The position numbers and the translations under genes were made by a program. Under the pieces are notes generated by a model. It did not search any database. It saw nothing but the letters and a program-made list of their open reading frames with translations, and was not told the origin of the DNA. Positions 9,204 to 20,572 of a stretch of DNA of 64,000 nt are shown one piece after another. The DNA lies in NCBI GenBank assembly GCA_030374805.1, contig JARGSG010000004.1, positions 1,674,001 to 1,738,000 of the forward strand. Direction: 5' to 3'. This stretch comes from Gracilaria gracilis. Lineage: Eukaryota; Rhodophyta; Florideophyceae; Gracilariales; Gracilariaceae. Numbering within the stretch: position 1 is the first letter of the stretch; the number at the start of each line of letters is the position of its first letter.

Positions 9204-11799
9204 TCAGTTGCGGCGGAGAGTGGGGGAGTTCTCTGAGAGTTCTAGGACTTCTAGAGAAAGGGTGATGAATGAATGGAGGTCATGTTTTCCAATCTGTTGG
9301 AGGATGGAGAGAGTGTCGGTGGGGAAGAGGTCTTGCAGAGGTTTGGGATTGAAATGAGAATTAAAGTGGAGAAATTTGTGGTCGGTGATGAGATCAGCGA
9401 ATGAGATGAGTTTTCCATCACGGACCAAACCGGGTTGGCGGGATTGGATGGGAGAGGCGAGGGCAGAAGAGGAGGAAGTGATGGAGGGGTTGGTGGAAAG
9501 GGAGTTCCAATCTTTGGTGGCGTTGGAGTGATGGATGGCGCGAATGGTTTCTCCACGTGCGGTGGACTTGAACTTTGAGGTTTTGGAGTAGTGTGACTTG
9601 AAGAGAGAGTGGGCGTGTTTGAGTATGCCGGCATCGTTGAAGTGGAGGCCGCCGGAGCGGCGAATGTCCTCGACGATGTGGTCGAGAAGATGGAACTTGA
9701 TGTTGCCAACGCTGGAAGTGTGGTGGGGGCCGAGGACGAGTACTGCTGTGCGCTTGAAGGAGCGGATTTGGAATTGGAGGTCGGTGAGGCGGGAGTCGGT
9801 CCATTCTGCGAAGGTGTTGTATCTCATGCAGAAGAGGAGAAGATCGGAGTACTTGGTGAAAACGGAAGTGATGGGAGCTGCATCGACCTCGTCACAGCAG
9901 CGGCCGAAGAAGGCGCAGATGAAGGGGAAGAACATGTCGAGTGAGCGGTTGTCTTTTGCTTTGAGCACGCTACATAGGCCGTCGGAGGTGAAGATACCGT
10001 TAAGGACCTGACCGTTGTCGGAGGAGGAAAAGTCAATGTGGAGTCCTGTAGCTGGGGAGTGCTTTTCGATTGCGGCGAGGATGGTGTTCGCGTTTTTCAG
10101 GATGGAGGAGCGGACGGAGTTGAAGTAACGACGGGACTTGCAGGAACGTGGGGTAGTTAAGAGTGATTCAGACTTGAGTCTCTCGATGGCTGCGAGCTTG
10201 ATGAGCTTGAAGATGCCAAGGTGGAAGTTATGGAGTGGTTCGAAGAGGAAGATGTTGTAAGGGAAAAGCAGAGGGGTGATGTGGAGGAGAGGGTAAAATT
10301 CAAAGAGGGAGGAGTATTTTGCGAGGGAAAGGGAGTGGAGTGCGTAAATGGCCTTTTCCTTGGTGTTTCGGACGATTCTGGGCTTTATGGCAAGGAGGAC
10401 CTTTTCAGCATCTTGGAGGAGGGTAGAGTGTGATTTGCGGGCAGCGGGAGTCTGGGTTTGGGATCGAAGAGGGGGGATGGAATGTGTAGATGAAGGTCGG
10501 AGCGTGGGACGCTATATCGGTGGTATGGATGCTGGGAGCGGGTGCCGTGGGAGATGGCGAGAATTTCCTTTGCTTCTGGGATGTCTGCGCAGTAGTTGGC
10601 GATAGTTGGGTGACAATGGCGGAGCACGCTATTAGCGTCACGGGAGGGGAAGCCGGTGAGGCCGGAGGAGAGAAGAGGGTCAAGGAGGTTGGAGATGGAA
10701 TGCTGGATGAGTTGCATTTTGGTAGAGTGGGAGATGCTGAATGAAATTTGGGGGATGGCATCGGAGTCTTAAGAGGTGACGGCGAGATTGAAAGAGATTG
10801 GAAGGTATCCGAGAATGGTGAGGTTGTCAGTGATATATTTGCGACGGAACGAGTCGAAGAAGTTGAGGAGGGTGATTTGAAGGGTGTAGGAGGTGATGGA
10901 AGAGAATTTGAGGGAGGTGAAGGACTTGTCGGAGTATACTTGGACGAAGCCGATGAAGGAGTCGATACTGGTGTGTGCCAGATGCAGGAATTATTGGAAG
11001 ACTGCATGATTGCTTTCTTGAGAGCTGGAACAGCTTCTTTTCCGAAGGAGGAAGCCATGGGGTGAGCGAAAGCGGAAGAGCCGGAGGAGCTTGTATAAAG
11101 GACGTGGTGGAAGAAGGTGTTGTCGGAGTGTGCGAGTGCGAGTTGTCGTTTAAGGACTTGGAGTGCATCCTTTCGGAAGAGGGTGGCTGTGAAGAGGTGC
11201 TGTGGGTCGTGGAGGGTGGTGGGGGTGAAACCGATGTTGGTGACTCGGTGTTGGAAGAAGTCTGTTTGAAGTTTGAGACACTGGGAGGCGGAGGAGACGG
11301 TGTTGTGGAAGGCTGGCTTGGAGAACGCGGGGTCATGGAGAAGAGAGATGAGTTCGTCTGCCCTGCGGTGGCCGACATTGGAAGAGATGGAAAAGATGTA
11401 GAGGACCATTCTTTCGGGGTGGGGGTTGTTGAGGAGAGGGAAGGAGGGGGGCGGTGGAGGAGGTTGGGAAAGGCAGAGGGAGCAGACGGAGGTGCGTACG
11501 ATATGGTAGACGTCTTGGGTGTGTACGGAGTGAGACAGCTGTTGCTGGTGGTAGAAGTCGTCGTAGGCGATGGGGACGTTATCGGAAGGGCGATTGGAGA
11601 TAGGAAGAGGGGGTGGTGGTGGGAGTTGGGGTAAGGACTTGTGACGCTTTGTGCGTGGGGGGAAGTGAGGGACGTTGCCGCCGGGTGAGAGGAAACGCTT
11701 GCTGGCGAAGAGACGGTTCGGGCATCTTCTTTGGTGCCTTTGAATTGCGGGGATGGTGCGGGCGAAGAAGAAGCAGCCTTCAAAGCAGCTAGTAGGCAT
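9204..11799 (-). pseudogene. KDZ-superfamily (Plavaka/Kyakuja-Dileera-Zisupton type) transposase, frameshifted
   Basis: About 860 codons on the minus strand in at least three frames. In order: an N-terminal C2H2-like finger (C-F-E-G-C ... QRHQRRCPN, near 11730-11790); a segment RKDALQVLKRQLAL (about 11140-11170) of the type that opens the KDZ domain; QVYSDKSF (10922-10940) with the catalytic-type Asp of YSDK, then ILGYLPIS (about 10795-10815). Next come ANYCADIPEAKEILAISHG, a segment FEPLHNFHLGIFK (about 10205-10245) equivalent to the LHxxxKGxFK block, and the C-terminal LLDHIVEDIRRSGG (near 9675). Frame changes lie near 10975 and 10740-10780. From about 10400 to 9204 one frame stays open. 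Family assignment is from the YSDK, GYLP and LLDHIVEDI landmarks. Confidence 0.7.
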
Positions 11800-12539
11800 G
11801 GCGGGGAGCGGTGTGGGGGTGTTGGGGGAGAGGGGGGTACGTAGTGGTGGGGAGCGTAATATGGCGCACGGATGGTGGGACGAAGTGATGGAGGAGGTGG
11901 CACGTGATGCGAAGGCGTTTCAAAAGTCAGATAATAAACGGCCGATATCTGATATGAGAGTTGTTGAATAGATGTGCTGTATCTCTATAGAGAGTTCCTA
12001 TTCGAAGGGTTTGTATTCTTCTAATCGTATTTTATAAGCGGCTATCTATGTTTATAAATCCCTATTTGGGGATATATATATCTCTACTTGGCGCCGCAAA
12101 GTTCTAAATATATGCCACTTACACACTTACATTGGGTTTGGAAACTAGAATGAACGGAAGTAACATGCTAGTTTGTCTTCCATCCAAACTAGCAATGATG
12201 CAAATAATCATGAATGATTCTTTACACACAAAATTAGCACAAGTGGAAATGTGGAAATATTTTCGGAAATTAAGCACATCCAAATTTGGATAAATTCACC
12301 GGTTTTTCGATCATTTTAATTCAGTCATTTTTGACACCAAAACTAGCATTCCGATAACACCGACGTGTACGCTCGGTGATCTAGCACACCGAACGGCAGG
12401 CGAGCACGGCGATCGATTGCACCCGAAGGTCGCGAGCGTGCGAGGACCTCGTCAGGGGCGCGTTCCGCATGATCGGGCGATGTTGCCAAATGGTCGCGAG
12501 CGTGCGAAGACCTCGTCGCAACGCGTTCCACTTGGTCAA
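11800..12539 (+). other. AT-rich spacer with a 26-bp direct repeat
   Basis: Probable promoter side or end of the KDZ element followed by unassigned DNA. 11930-12340 is AT-rich (several TATATA runs near 12070-12080) with repeated AACTAGCA words. I found no clear terminal inverted repeat. A GC-rich direct repeat follows: GGTCGCGAGCGTGCGAGGAC at 12428 and again at 12492, 26 bp with one mismatch, 64 bp apart. Confidence 0.4.
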
Positions 12540-15257
12540 CCACCACGGTTCCCACCTTGCAGGTACGTTCACGCCTTCTTCCCTTATGTTTCGCCCATCA
12601 GCTACCAATCAAATATTTCGTGAGTTGCCAATTGATTGTTAGTAGTTCATTGCCTCCATTCGGTTAGGAGTTATTAGCTAGCAGAGGAGAACGCATTCTC
12701 CCCGGCTTCCCTAATCTTGCACCAATATGGTTCGGAGAGTTATCCGGGTGCTAAAGTGTGGCCTGGGTCTCACGAAGCGCAAGAGATCTTTGCACTCGTG
12801 TTCTCATTCCTATCACCTGGCGGAGTATTGGAAACCTTTTGGGGTGCATTTCAAACCAATTGGAGATTCCACAATGTGTCCGGCGTACCGCCCGGCAACT
12901 TCCTTATGGGAGCAGTTGCCCAAAGTGGTATCCACCTTGGTATTCGTGGATTCACCTTCATGGCCCTCAAACTATCGTATCAGCGGGCAGCCGTGTAATG
13001 GAGAAGTACTATTATGGTGTTTCCATACCTCCAACGGGTCGAGATCCAATTTGTATTGTCGGAGCATCAGAATGCTCAACTCTACCACCCAGGTATCCCT
13101 CATACTTTGTCTAGGTGGACCACATGGTTTCCAATTCTGGTAAGGTGGGAGGGACAGAGCATGTGCATGAAAGAAGCACATCATCTTAATGGACTTCGCT
13201 CTCTTACCCCAGCTCTGGGCCCATACCAGGTTCTTCCTAGCTTCCACCGAATTGGTATAAGTAGAAGCCATTACGGTCTATCCTGATGGTATTGCTTAAA
13301 TCAACTGGTTCATTGCGATTTTATCCCCTGGGAAAGCTACATGGCTGTCTTGCCTGAAGTCGAGTGGAGTGAACCGTGCGGAACCAATTTGACTTTCATA
13401 CCCCAGCTGGATCCGACCACGATCTCTACTGGTTTCCCACTTGCTCTGAAGCAAGGGACAATCTAAGATTGACTCAGTCCCAAATGGTTAAAGCGAAGAA
13501 GCCTCAATGGCTATCGGAACAGTACCAATTGGCTCCGCGAAGTCGAAAACCAGAACCAAATGTTTTGTCAGTGAAACCACAGAGATACCTCAATGGAGCT
13601 CACAATTTCTATGGTACTGTCCAACCTCCTTGTCTACTCGGTTGATACCAGTCTTGAAACTCTGTAGAAACTCAGTACTCAATATGGCCTTTCACTGTTG
13701 AGTACAGTGGTAATACCAATTGGTTGAGCTTCCGGGGATGCATTTCCTTTCTTTAGAAAACCGCATCGGTGGCTTTTAGAGAGTCTTTCTGTGACCATTA
13801 GGCCCGACAGGCAGAAGCCAGTCGAAAGAGAGCGTCAAGCTCCTCAAAACCATGGAGGTCTCTTTTTTTGTTGCAGTGTGACTCCAGCAGGGCATAGCGT
13901 TCGGTTTTATCCATTCGGATTTCCCACCTCAATGTGGGTATCCTTCCAGGTCAGATTCCGCAACGGTCTTCAACATCCCTGGACGAGATCGAATCGGTGT
14001 TGGAACCTAAAGAGTTGGATCCCGACCTGCAAAGGCTCCTCTTCTTCTTTCAATTCGGTTTTTTTTTCATTTTGGCCACCGTCGCGGCACGTCCTTTGCG
14101 TCTGACGGACGACCACCAGCATTGTTCTACTTGTTCCCCTGTATGGCTCTACCAGTTGGTTCCGGGAGTTCATTACACCACGGCATAGGTCGTGCCGCTT
14201 CTCACCAATTTGGTTTTCTGGAATGTAGTGTTGGAATACCTCCACTACCAATTGGAGCTTGAGAAGACCTTGAGGGACTGTAACGAGTACCGGACCAGTT
14301 GTAGATTCCTGCAGGGACAAAGGTTCGTATTCCAGCAGGCATTTTCGTACCAGTTGGTCAGTGTACCGTCGATCTTCCGCTTGGACGGGCTGAAAGACGA
14401 ACAAGGGTAAAGCAGGGGCTGCTTCGGAGACAGATCCACTAGCAAACATAATGGCCGTACGCTCTAAATCCAGACTAGGTCTTCCATATTGGGATCTTTC
14501 CCTTTAACATACACCAATTGGTCTGATGTGGCATCTGTTCTCCGGCTCCACCGGAGATGCGGTGTCCGCCACATTGGTAGCCAGGGGAGCGGCATACAAC
14601 GCCGTCTGTTCCCTCTTCACGGGCTGAACCAATAAGGTGTTCTACAATCGTAGAAGAATACCAATCGGCCAAAGGCAACTCCGGCATCTACTCCGTCCGG
14701 AACTTCGGTCCCTACCAATTGGTTCGTCGGGGAAGCGTCAAATATAGCCGTCTGCTCCCCGTCGTCGACAGAAACCAATTGGTTTGCCGTTTGGTTCGTC
14801 GGGGGAGTAGCATATCGAGCCGTCTGCACCCCGTCATCGGCATGAACTAAAACGGTACTCCTGCAAGGTCGTTCCTCAGGATTGTCCAAGATAGGCATTG
14901 TAGGTTGTGGAAGCATATCCAATAGGTAGATGATCCCCAGAATCACTTTTCAGCGGTCCCACAAACCAAGCGGCAATCCGAAATTCACATCCTTCAATTC
15001 GGTTACAACTGTTCAAACCAATTGGAAAATTCACAATTCTAAGTCGGGAGACGAAAACGTGGTACAACAGCAGGAGCTGTATCCAATTGGGTAGTTCTTG
15101 TGGACTCGGACTAGGGAGCGCGCGAGGGCACGACCTAGAAGGCAGGATAGAGGGCACCGATTGGTATGGGGCAGCACCGACCACTGAAGGCGCGAGATAC
15201 CTCGGTAGCTAACCGTATCCTTTAGGTGGCCCCGAAGCACGGCACACGACGAGATAG
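12540..15257 (-). mobile_element. gypsy element A3, decayed gag and partial LTR
   Basis: Minus-oriented relic of family A or a close sister. 15060-15257 matches the start of the family LTR (GTACAA..., then GGGAGCGCGCGAGGGCACGACCT), and the family's candidate primer-binding site lies beside it (AAGTCGGGAGACGAAAA at about 15040-15056). Further left the minus strand carries Gag-like peptides including PILDNPEE near 14.88 kb, as in A1. The element is heavily broken. It is packed with ACC-AATT-GGT and near variants (12726, 14511-14520, 14715, 14774 and others). The left edge is placed where the motif starts and is approximate. Element A2 abuts it at 15258. Confidence 0.6.
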
Positions 15258-16123
15258 TGTCGTACAAGTACCAATAAGGTGTGATTTCCGCCTGGTAGAG
15301 GGAGCGCGCGAGGGTTCAACCTAAAGTGGAAAAACACACGACCAATATGGTAGTAGGGCACCTGAAAACCGCCGCGGCAAACGGCGGGGAAACTAGTCTA
15401 GACCTTGTAGGTGTACGGTAGTAGACGTCAACGCGCGGTAAAACCGGAATAGTAATAGAGTAGCAAATGACCAAAATGGTATAGTTACTGCCCCAACGAT
15501 GCCTGACTTTACAATACCCGAGGGGGGAAGGCGAGGTGCCCCGCAATATATACAAGGTGCACCGACGCCGATCTCCCATGCGGGCATGACATCACCGGCT
15601 GCGCCCATGAACTACTGCCATGGGCCAGCAATGTTAACCCTTTTGAACCGAAACGCTTATCGCTCCAATAATAGCTATAAACTCTGAATATTATTGGGTG
15701 AAAACAAGAAGATTGGTTGTCAGCTCTCCATGTTTTCATTCTTCTTATTGCTACTATAGTAGCGATAAGCACCTATTATGCACAAGTTACGTAACAAGAC
15801 TCATACCGTCGCTGGCTGTCACTCAAGCGTGCGGCCAATGAGTGAAGACCACCGGTTGTAATATGCAAACTGGTAGTTTTCAATCAATTTGAAGTAACTC
15901 CCAGCCACACACTTCAAGCTTTCCTGCAATTTAATTGGCTCTCTCTTATGTCTACTATAGTAGACTTAAGAACTTCCCGGTTCAAAAGGGTTAAGCTGCA
16001 CTATATTAGAAATTAGAAAGTGGAGATTATAAAATACATATATCCAATTGGGTGCCGTGCATCCAGCAAGGCGCACAGGTAGGCCCACGTGGCACCAACC
16101 CTCTGATGTCGCATTGTACTACA
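15258..16123 (-). repeat. LTR of element A2 (3' LTR) carrying a MITE
   Basis: Runs on the plus strand from TGTCGTACA (15258) to TTGTACTACA (16123). Removing the 353-bp MITE and one TTAA leaves about 509 bp, the same as the other family LTRs. It differs from the A4 LTRs at many positions, so it is older than A4. Confidence 0.8.
15638..15990. mobile_element. piggyBac-type MITE inside the A2 LTR
   Basis: 353 bp bounded by TTAA at 15634-15637 and 15991-15994. The ends are inverted repeats CCCTTTTGAACCG / CGGTTCAAAAGGG, matching the CCC...GGG ends and TTAA target of piggyBac elements. The interior holds two palindromes: 15744-15769 (CTTATTGCTACTATAGTAGC...) and 15945-15970 (CTTATGTCTACTATAGTAGA...). 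No coding capacity. A relative lies at 21817-22096. Confidence 0.85.
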
Positions 16124-16789
16124 GATCCCCTTTCTACCCTGAGCCACGCCTTCGTGGCTCCTAGATCCTCTCTCCAAGTTGGTTGCATCATCGTAGCAAT
16201 TTGGTCCACGGCGCAGCCCTCGTGCCATTTTGCGCCGCGCGTCGCGCTCGTTCTGCGATACGAAGCGCGCCTGTTCACCATTTGGGTCACTACCGACAGG
16301 GGCTTCGCCTTTTCCCATTCGTGGTCTTGGGCGCGACGCGCGCCAGTTGTGTACCTTCAAGGTTCGACCACCAGCCCGCGTTGGCGTACACTTTTACGGA
16401 ATCAGGGCTTCGATCGCCTTTACTGCGTTGGCGCACGCCCTTGAAATAAGCGGCGCTACTTTATGCTTCTCGGCGGGCTGTACCGTGAAGGATTTTGGCA
16501 CCTCCTTGGTTGCGGCTTGTCTCGCTGTTTCTCCCAGGTTACGTCCCCGTCCCTTCAAGGTACCGCCGCTGACTCCTTCGAGGTTGTTTCACCGTTACCG
16601 TTTCTGATTATATTCGTACCAATTGCGATTTGTTCGTGCTGGCTCGCGCCGCCATGGCTTCTTGTCCAACCGATAAGGTTAAACCCATTTAGGGTGACCC
16701 CCGATCCTTACCTGTACCACGTGGGTAGCCCTTGTACCAGCGTGCAGGCTCGCACCCTAGCGGTACACGACGCTTGTCGGTTCCCCATG

Positions 16790-18554
16790 TTGGTCAGCCG
16801 GAAGAGGTAACCCCAAGGGACGGCGCGCCCTCGGCGACCAATGCCGATACCTTAATGGTTGAACCAGCATGGAGCCCCGAAAAGGTGGGGGTTCTGATCA
16901 TCAGCTCTGGCGATTCACCTATTGTGGATAAAAAGCCAACTCGGTTCACCCCTGCGGTTGAGTTCCCGGCGTCTCAACCACTCCCTCGCGGTAATCATCA
17001 CGACATGTGGGGCGCCGGTCCCTCGCGTGGTCGCCCAAGTGGCATTACCAAGTATGGTTGGCGCGGTGCTGCGTTGTACCACACTCGCATCCAAACAGGT
17101 TTTCGAAGCCAGCCGGTCCAGTCTTCTTCGGGCCAACCTCCAGGGATTCATGAAGGGATCCAGGATCCGTATGGTCCGGAGCCCGAGATTCCTCGTGAGA
17201 TTTCCTACTATGGTTTGGAAGCGTTCACCACGGCCGATTAGAACGTTTCTGAACATGGCACCTTCTGGATCGATCCAAAAATTGTTTCGCAGGTGACGCT
17301 GCACCGCCGGTACTGGCCGGTAGCGCCGGAAAACAGCTCGCTTCTCAGCGTCTTGCGACGTCCGACTGTGGATACCTACTTGGATTTGTTTCGTCGAGAT
17401 TGTGAGGGTCTCCGCTCAGTCCCGCAGACGCTCCACCGTCGGGATAAAGAATCTCAACCTCGTCAGGGTCGGCTGGAGTGTTATGAAAGTCACCAGCGGC
17501 ACACACCAATGAGGTATTTCATTCCCCCGCTTTATCCCAGCGATCTGCCGTATGTTCGCATTGAACCGGAGCTCCATTATTACCGACGTCTGATGGTGAA
17601 GATCTATCAGTATGACTCCCTTCCACAGCATACCTTTCGGCTTCTCCACATTTTGTCTGCTTCGATAGGTCCTACAATACCATTCATTTGGCTAACCTTC
17701 TAAGGGGGGGTTTGGATGCCGCCACCGAGTCTCGCACACGCACCCGGTCCAGCTTCAACCGCGTCATGCATGGGATTCACAATGTGGAATTTTTCTCTAA
17801 ACCCAATATGCGACGGACCTCTTGGTATGTGGCTCGACCCGAGGGGTGGAATACCTATGAGGTTCCGATGACGCTTAACGTCCCAACTCCACCGATGTTG
17901 GCCTATTTCAGGAGCTACATCACCAGTAACCGCGATCGAGATTACCTCATTTGGTCGATTGCCCTCGCGTAATGGGCCGTGCTGGTGGCCGTCCTGGCTC
18001 TGCAGGCTGCCAGTGACGGTATTGACTGGGACTGCCGGTCTCGCGAAGCCGAGATTTACCGTGATGGTCTCCAACCTCCTAGTCGTATGTTCTTCATTCC
18101 CCCGAAGGTTATTCGCGACATTCGACAGTTTAGACTCGGAACCATTGTGGAAGGTACGGATTACTCCATTGAGAAACTGGAGTCGTTGCTTACCCAAGTG
18201 GAGAGTTTTCCGTATAGAGCCAAGCAAAGGTGGGAAGTTTCCGATCCCGTATTCTGGATGGTTGTGCCCCGGGCGGAGCAACGGCAACCCAAGGCAACGA
18301 CCAACAAGGGACCTCCAGGGAGTCCCAGACCATTCTTAACCGTAGTGGAATCGCCAGCGGGCACCAGTGCGGTCACTTTAGCGTCTACTCCCGTTCCGGA
18401 GGGACGCTACACGCCGACCTATACTGGTGTGACACCTTTCCTTCCCAGTACTACAAGGGTTGATGGGCCACCAAGAGCTACTCTTGGGGGTGTCATGGCT
18501 GCGGCTGGGGCGCCTATTTCCTCTCAGGTGGATTCCCAGGCCGTTTCAGTTTAA
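16790..18554 (+). pseudogene. antisense ORF (aORF) of gypsy element A2
   Basis: Plus-strand coding sequence inside a minus-oriented gypsy element, lying between the polypurine tract and the (missing) pol end. Readable blocks include VPTPPMLAYFRSYITSNRDRD, then FFIPPKVIRDIRQFRL, then EVSDPVFWMVVP, ending in a Pro/Thr/Ser-rich tail at 18554. The same block order, with RSF..TN, FQPRVRAAIR and SDPV, occurs in the antisense ORF of element C at 32.9-33.25 kb. The function is unknown. It holds several breaks. Confidence 0.55.
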
Positions 18555-18720
18555 ATGACTCGGGTCCGCCAAGCTTGCGTTGTGAACTTCCAGCCGGCCG
18601 GTTCCACCTCTGTTATCAAAGCACTCACCCTCCTGGAAAGCATCCTGCTTCGTCACGCACAGTACGTGCGATCCGTCTTTTGAATTGGTGAACTTCAGTA
18701 CCGGTTCCATGGGGAGCTTT

Positions 18721-20572
18721 ACTAGATGACGTCCAAGGAGGTGGTGGGCCTAGCGATGGCTGTAAACCTGCTGCCTACGAACCTTTTGAAAAATCCTTTA
18801 TTTGGTGATAGCTTGAATTTTGGCCTTCTAATCGCTCTGCACGCTCCTGTCTACACCAGTTCGTCGGTAACTCCGTTCGTTGCGCAAGCAAACGCGCCAA
18901 CTACAACGGGTCATGACGTAATGCCTGGCGTCAGCGGGTCTGCTAATAGCCCAAAGAGTCCTAGCAGCGCATTTATCGAGGCTCCAGGTTAGGCTCATTT
19001 CATTCTTGGCCCGAGCTCCTGAGAACACCATTCCAGGTCGGGGATTTTTAGGTATATGCTTTTTAGGGCCTCACTTTGCCACTCACATCTCAGGTTGATC
19101 TTTTCTTTTTGTTGGGTCTTGCTTGAGCGTTGTTGCTCTCGAATCCATATTGGTGTTAGTCTTCAAATAAAGTTACATGTTATCCGTTTCCAAGTCAGGT
19201 TCTAGATACCATAGATGTGATAAAACGCGTTAAATGTTCAAAAAAGTAATTAACGATTTTAGTGTTTGTGTAAACGCACACCTTGTACACAGTGGAAAGA
19301 CCAAATGAGAACTTTTTAAATAGATTCTGATAACGGGCTCCACCCAAAAAAGACAAAACCATCTCCAGACGACTTTGCAGAGTGTTGCTCGAACACGCTA
19401 CAGGACGGACAGACTAATCTCGGACTGCGAAAAAAAGGCACAAGGGTAGGCACCGAAGCTTGCAGAAGACTGATTCTGCTCTGCCCCCCGTCTTGAGGCT
19501 CTTGCTTCCGGGACGGGTTTTATTGTGTAGAAAAGCTGCCCTGCGGCGGTTGGAGTTTTTCTTTAACTGCGTGGGTTGCATTCGAACGACTGCGTTCGAA
19601 AGCGCAGGTGTGAGGATGACATGGGTGGCAGTGCACAGCAGCAGTGTACTACTACCCACGACTCTGTAGACGGCGTGCAGGCGTTTTCCAAATTGGGAGC
19701 ACTAGCGTGGGTCGAAACACGCAACAGCAGTCGACTGCTCTCCACCACTGCGTAGGTGTACTGCAGCCGTTCCCCGAATTGGGAGCACTATCAATACAGA
19801 TAAATAGCTCAATATACAGCTTTGCGTGCCATTGAAAAATTGGGTTCTGTTAGAAAACGGTTGAGCTATTGGCGCTATGCTCTCTTGTGAGGCAGGGCGT
19901 GGAGTTCATGTATTTGAACTTTCAACACGTTCAAGACAGCGACCCGCTATTGATAACCACCTTTTCAATATAGATCACTGCATCCGATAAAGACTAGCGT
20001 AGCACCTCTCATTTAACGAAAAAGTTAAAAGTTGCTCGTAACGTGCGCAGAGCTTGTGATAAGCGAAAACAAAGAAATGCTTCGATGCCGCTGCTTTTGT
20101 CTTTGTCGTAAGTAATAAGCACCAACAGTCATAGTTTCCACAACAATATAGTTTAGGTTAGAATGGTCCATATCAAAGTGGCTACAAAGAGTGACGATGG
20201 TGAAGATATCGCTGAAAGACGTACGAACGCAGAATATGTATCGCGGCTAGGACTGCGTCGAAGGGTCAGTGAGAGCTTGTCTATCATCATGGTTTGTTCA
20301 AATTTGACCCGTAACGTAGAAGGGTTGTGCTCGAAGGAAAAGAGGCAGCATGGATGGCGCGGCGATCGATCGAGAAGACGCTAATTACACCTCGGAGAGC
20401 GGCTCTCTATAAGAGAATGCTTACCGTTTGCTGACAGATTCTTCACGAGAAGCAGATCCGATTCAGCAATCCCTCTATGCAGAATTTTACTAAAGTTGTA
20501 AGCAATAAACGTCAAGAAAGCACTGGCACGCTAGTAAGCCGTGACGGCTGGTACGGATGTGTAGAAAGGCCC
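18721..20572 (+). other. no gene; an imperfect direct repeat at 19638-19790
   Basis: Unassigned DNA. The only structure seen is an 87-bp-spaced imperfect direct repeat: 19638-19704 and 19725-19790, each ending in AATTGGGAGCACTA. Short open frames (20163-20384, 20477-20866) have no protein-like features, and the latter is the shadow of the gene at 20573-21088. Confidence 0.5.

Larger units (their letters stand above)
15258..18720 (-). mobile_element. gypsy element A2, 3' part with antisense ORF
   Basis: A minus-oriented family-A element seen from its 3' end: LTR 15258-16123 (enlarged by a MITE), then a polypurine tract on the minus strand (AGAAAGGGGATC just before the LTR, plus 16124-16139), then a 3' region homologous to 53013-53600 of element A4, then an antisense ORF region up to 18554. 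The pol half is not seen. The right edge is uncertain (18.7-19.05 kb). Not whole; several breaks. Confidence 0.7.

Noticed and set aside
10748-11634. Long plus-strand open frames (10748-11065, 10975-11634) opposite the KDZ transposase
   Set aside because: They are Gly/Glu/Val-rich mirror images of the Pro/Ser-rich minus-strand frames, and only the minus strand shows family landmarks (YSDK, GYLP, LLDHIVEDI).
19638-19790. A CRISPR-like or satellite array from the repeated AATTGGGAGCACTA blocks
   Set aside because: Only two imperfect units are present, so it is an ordinary local duplication.
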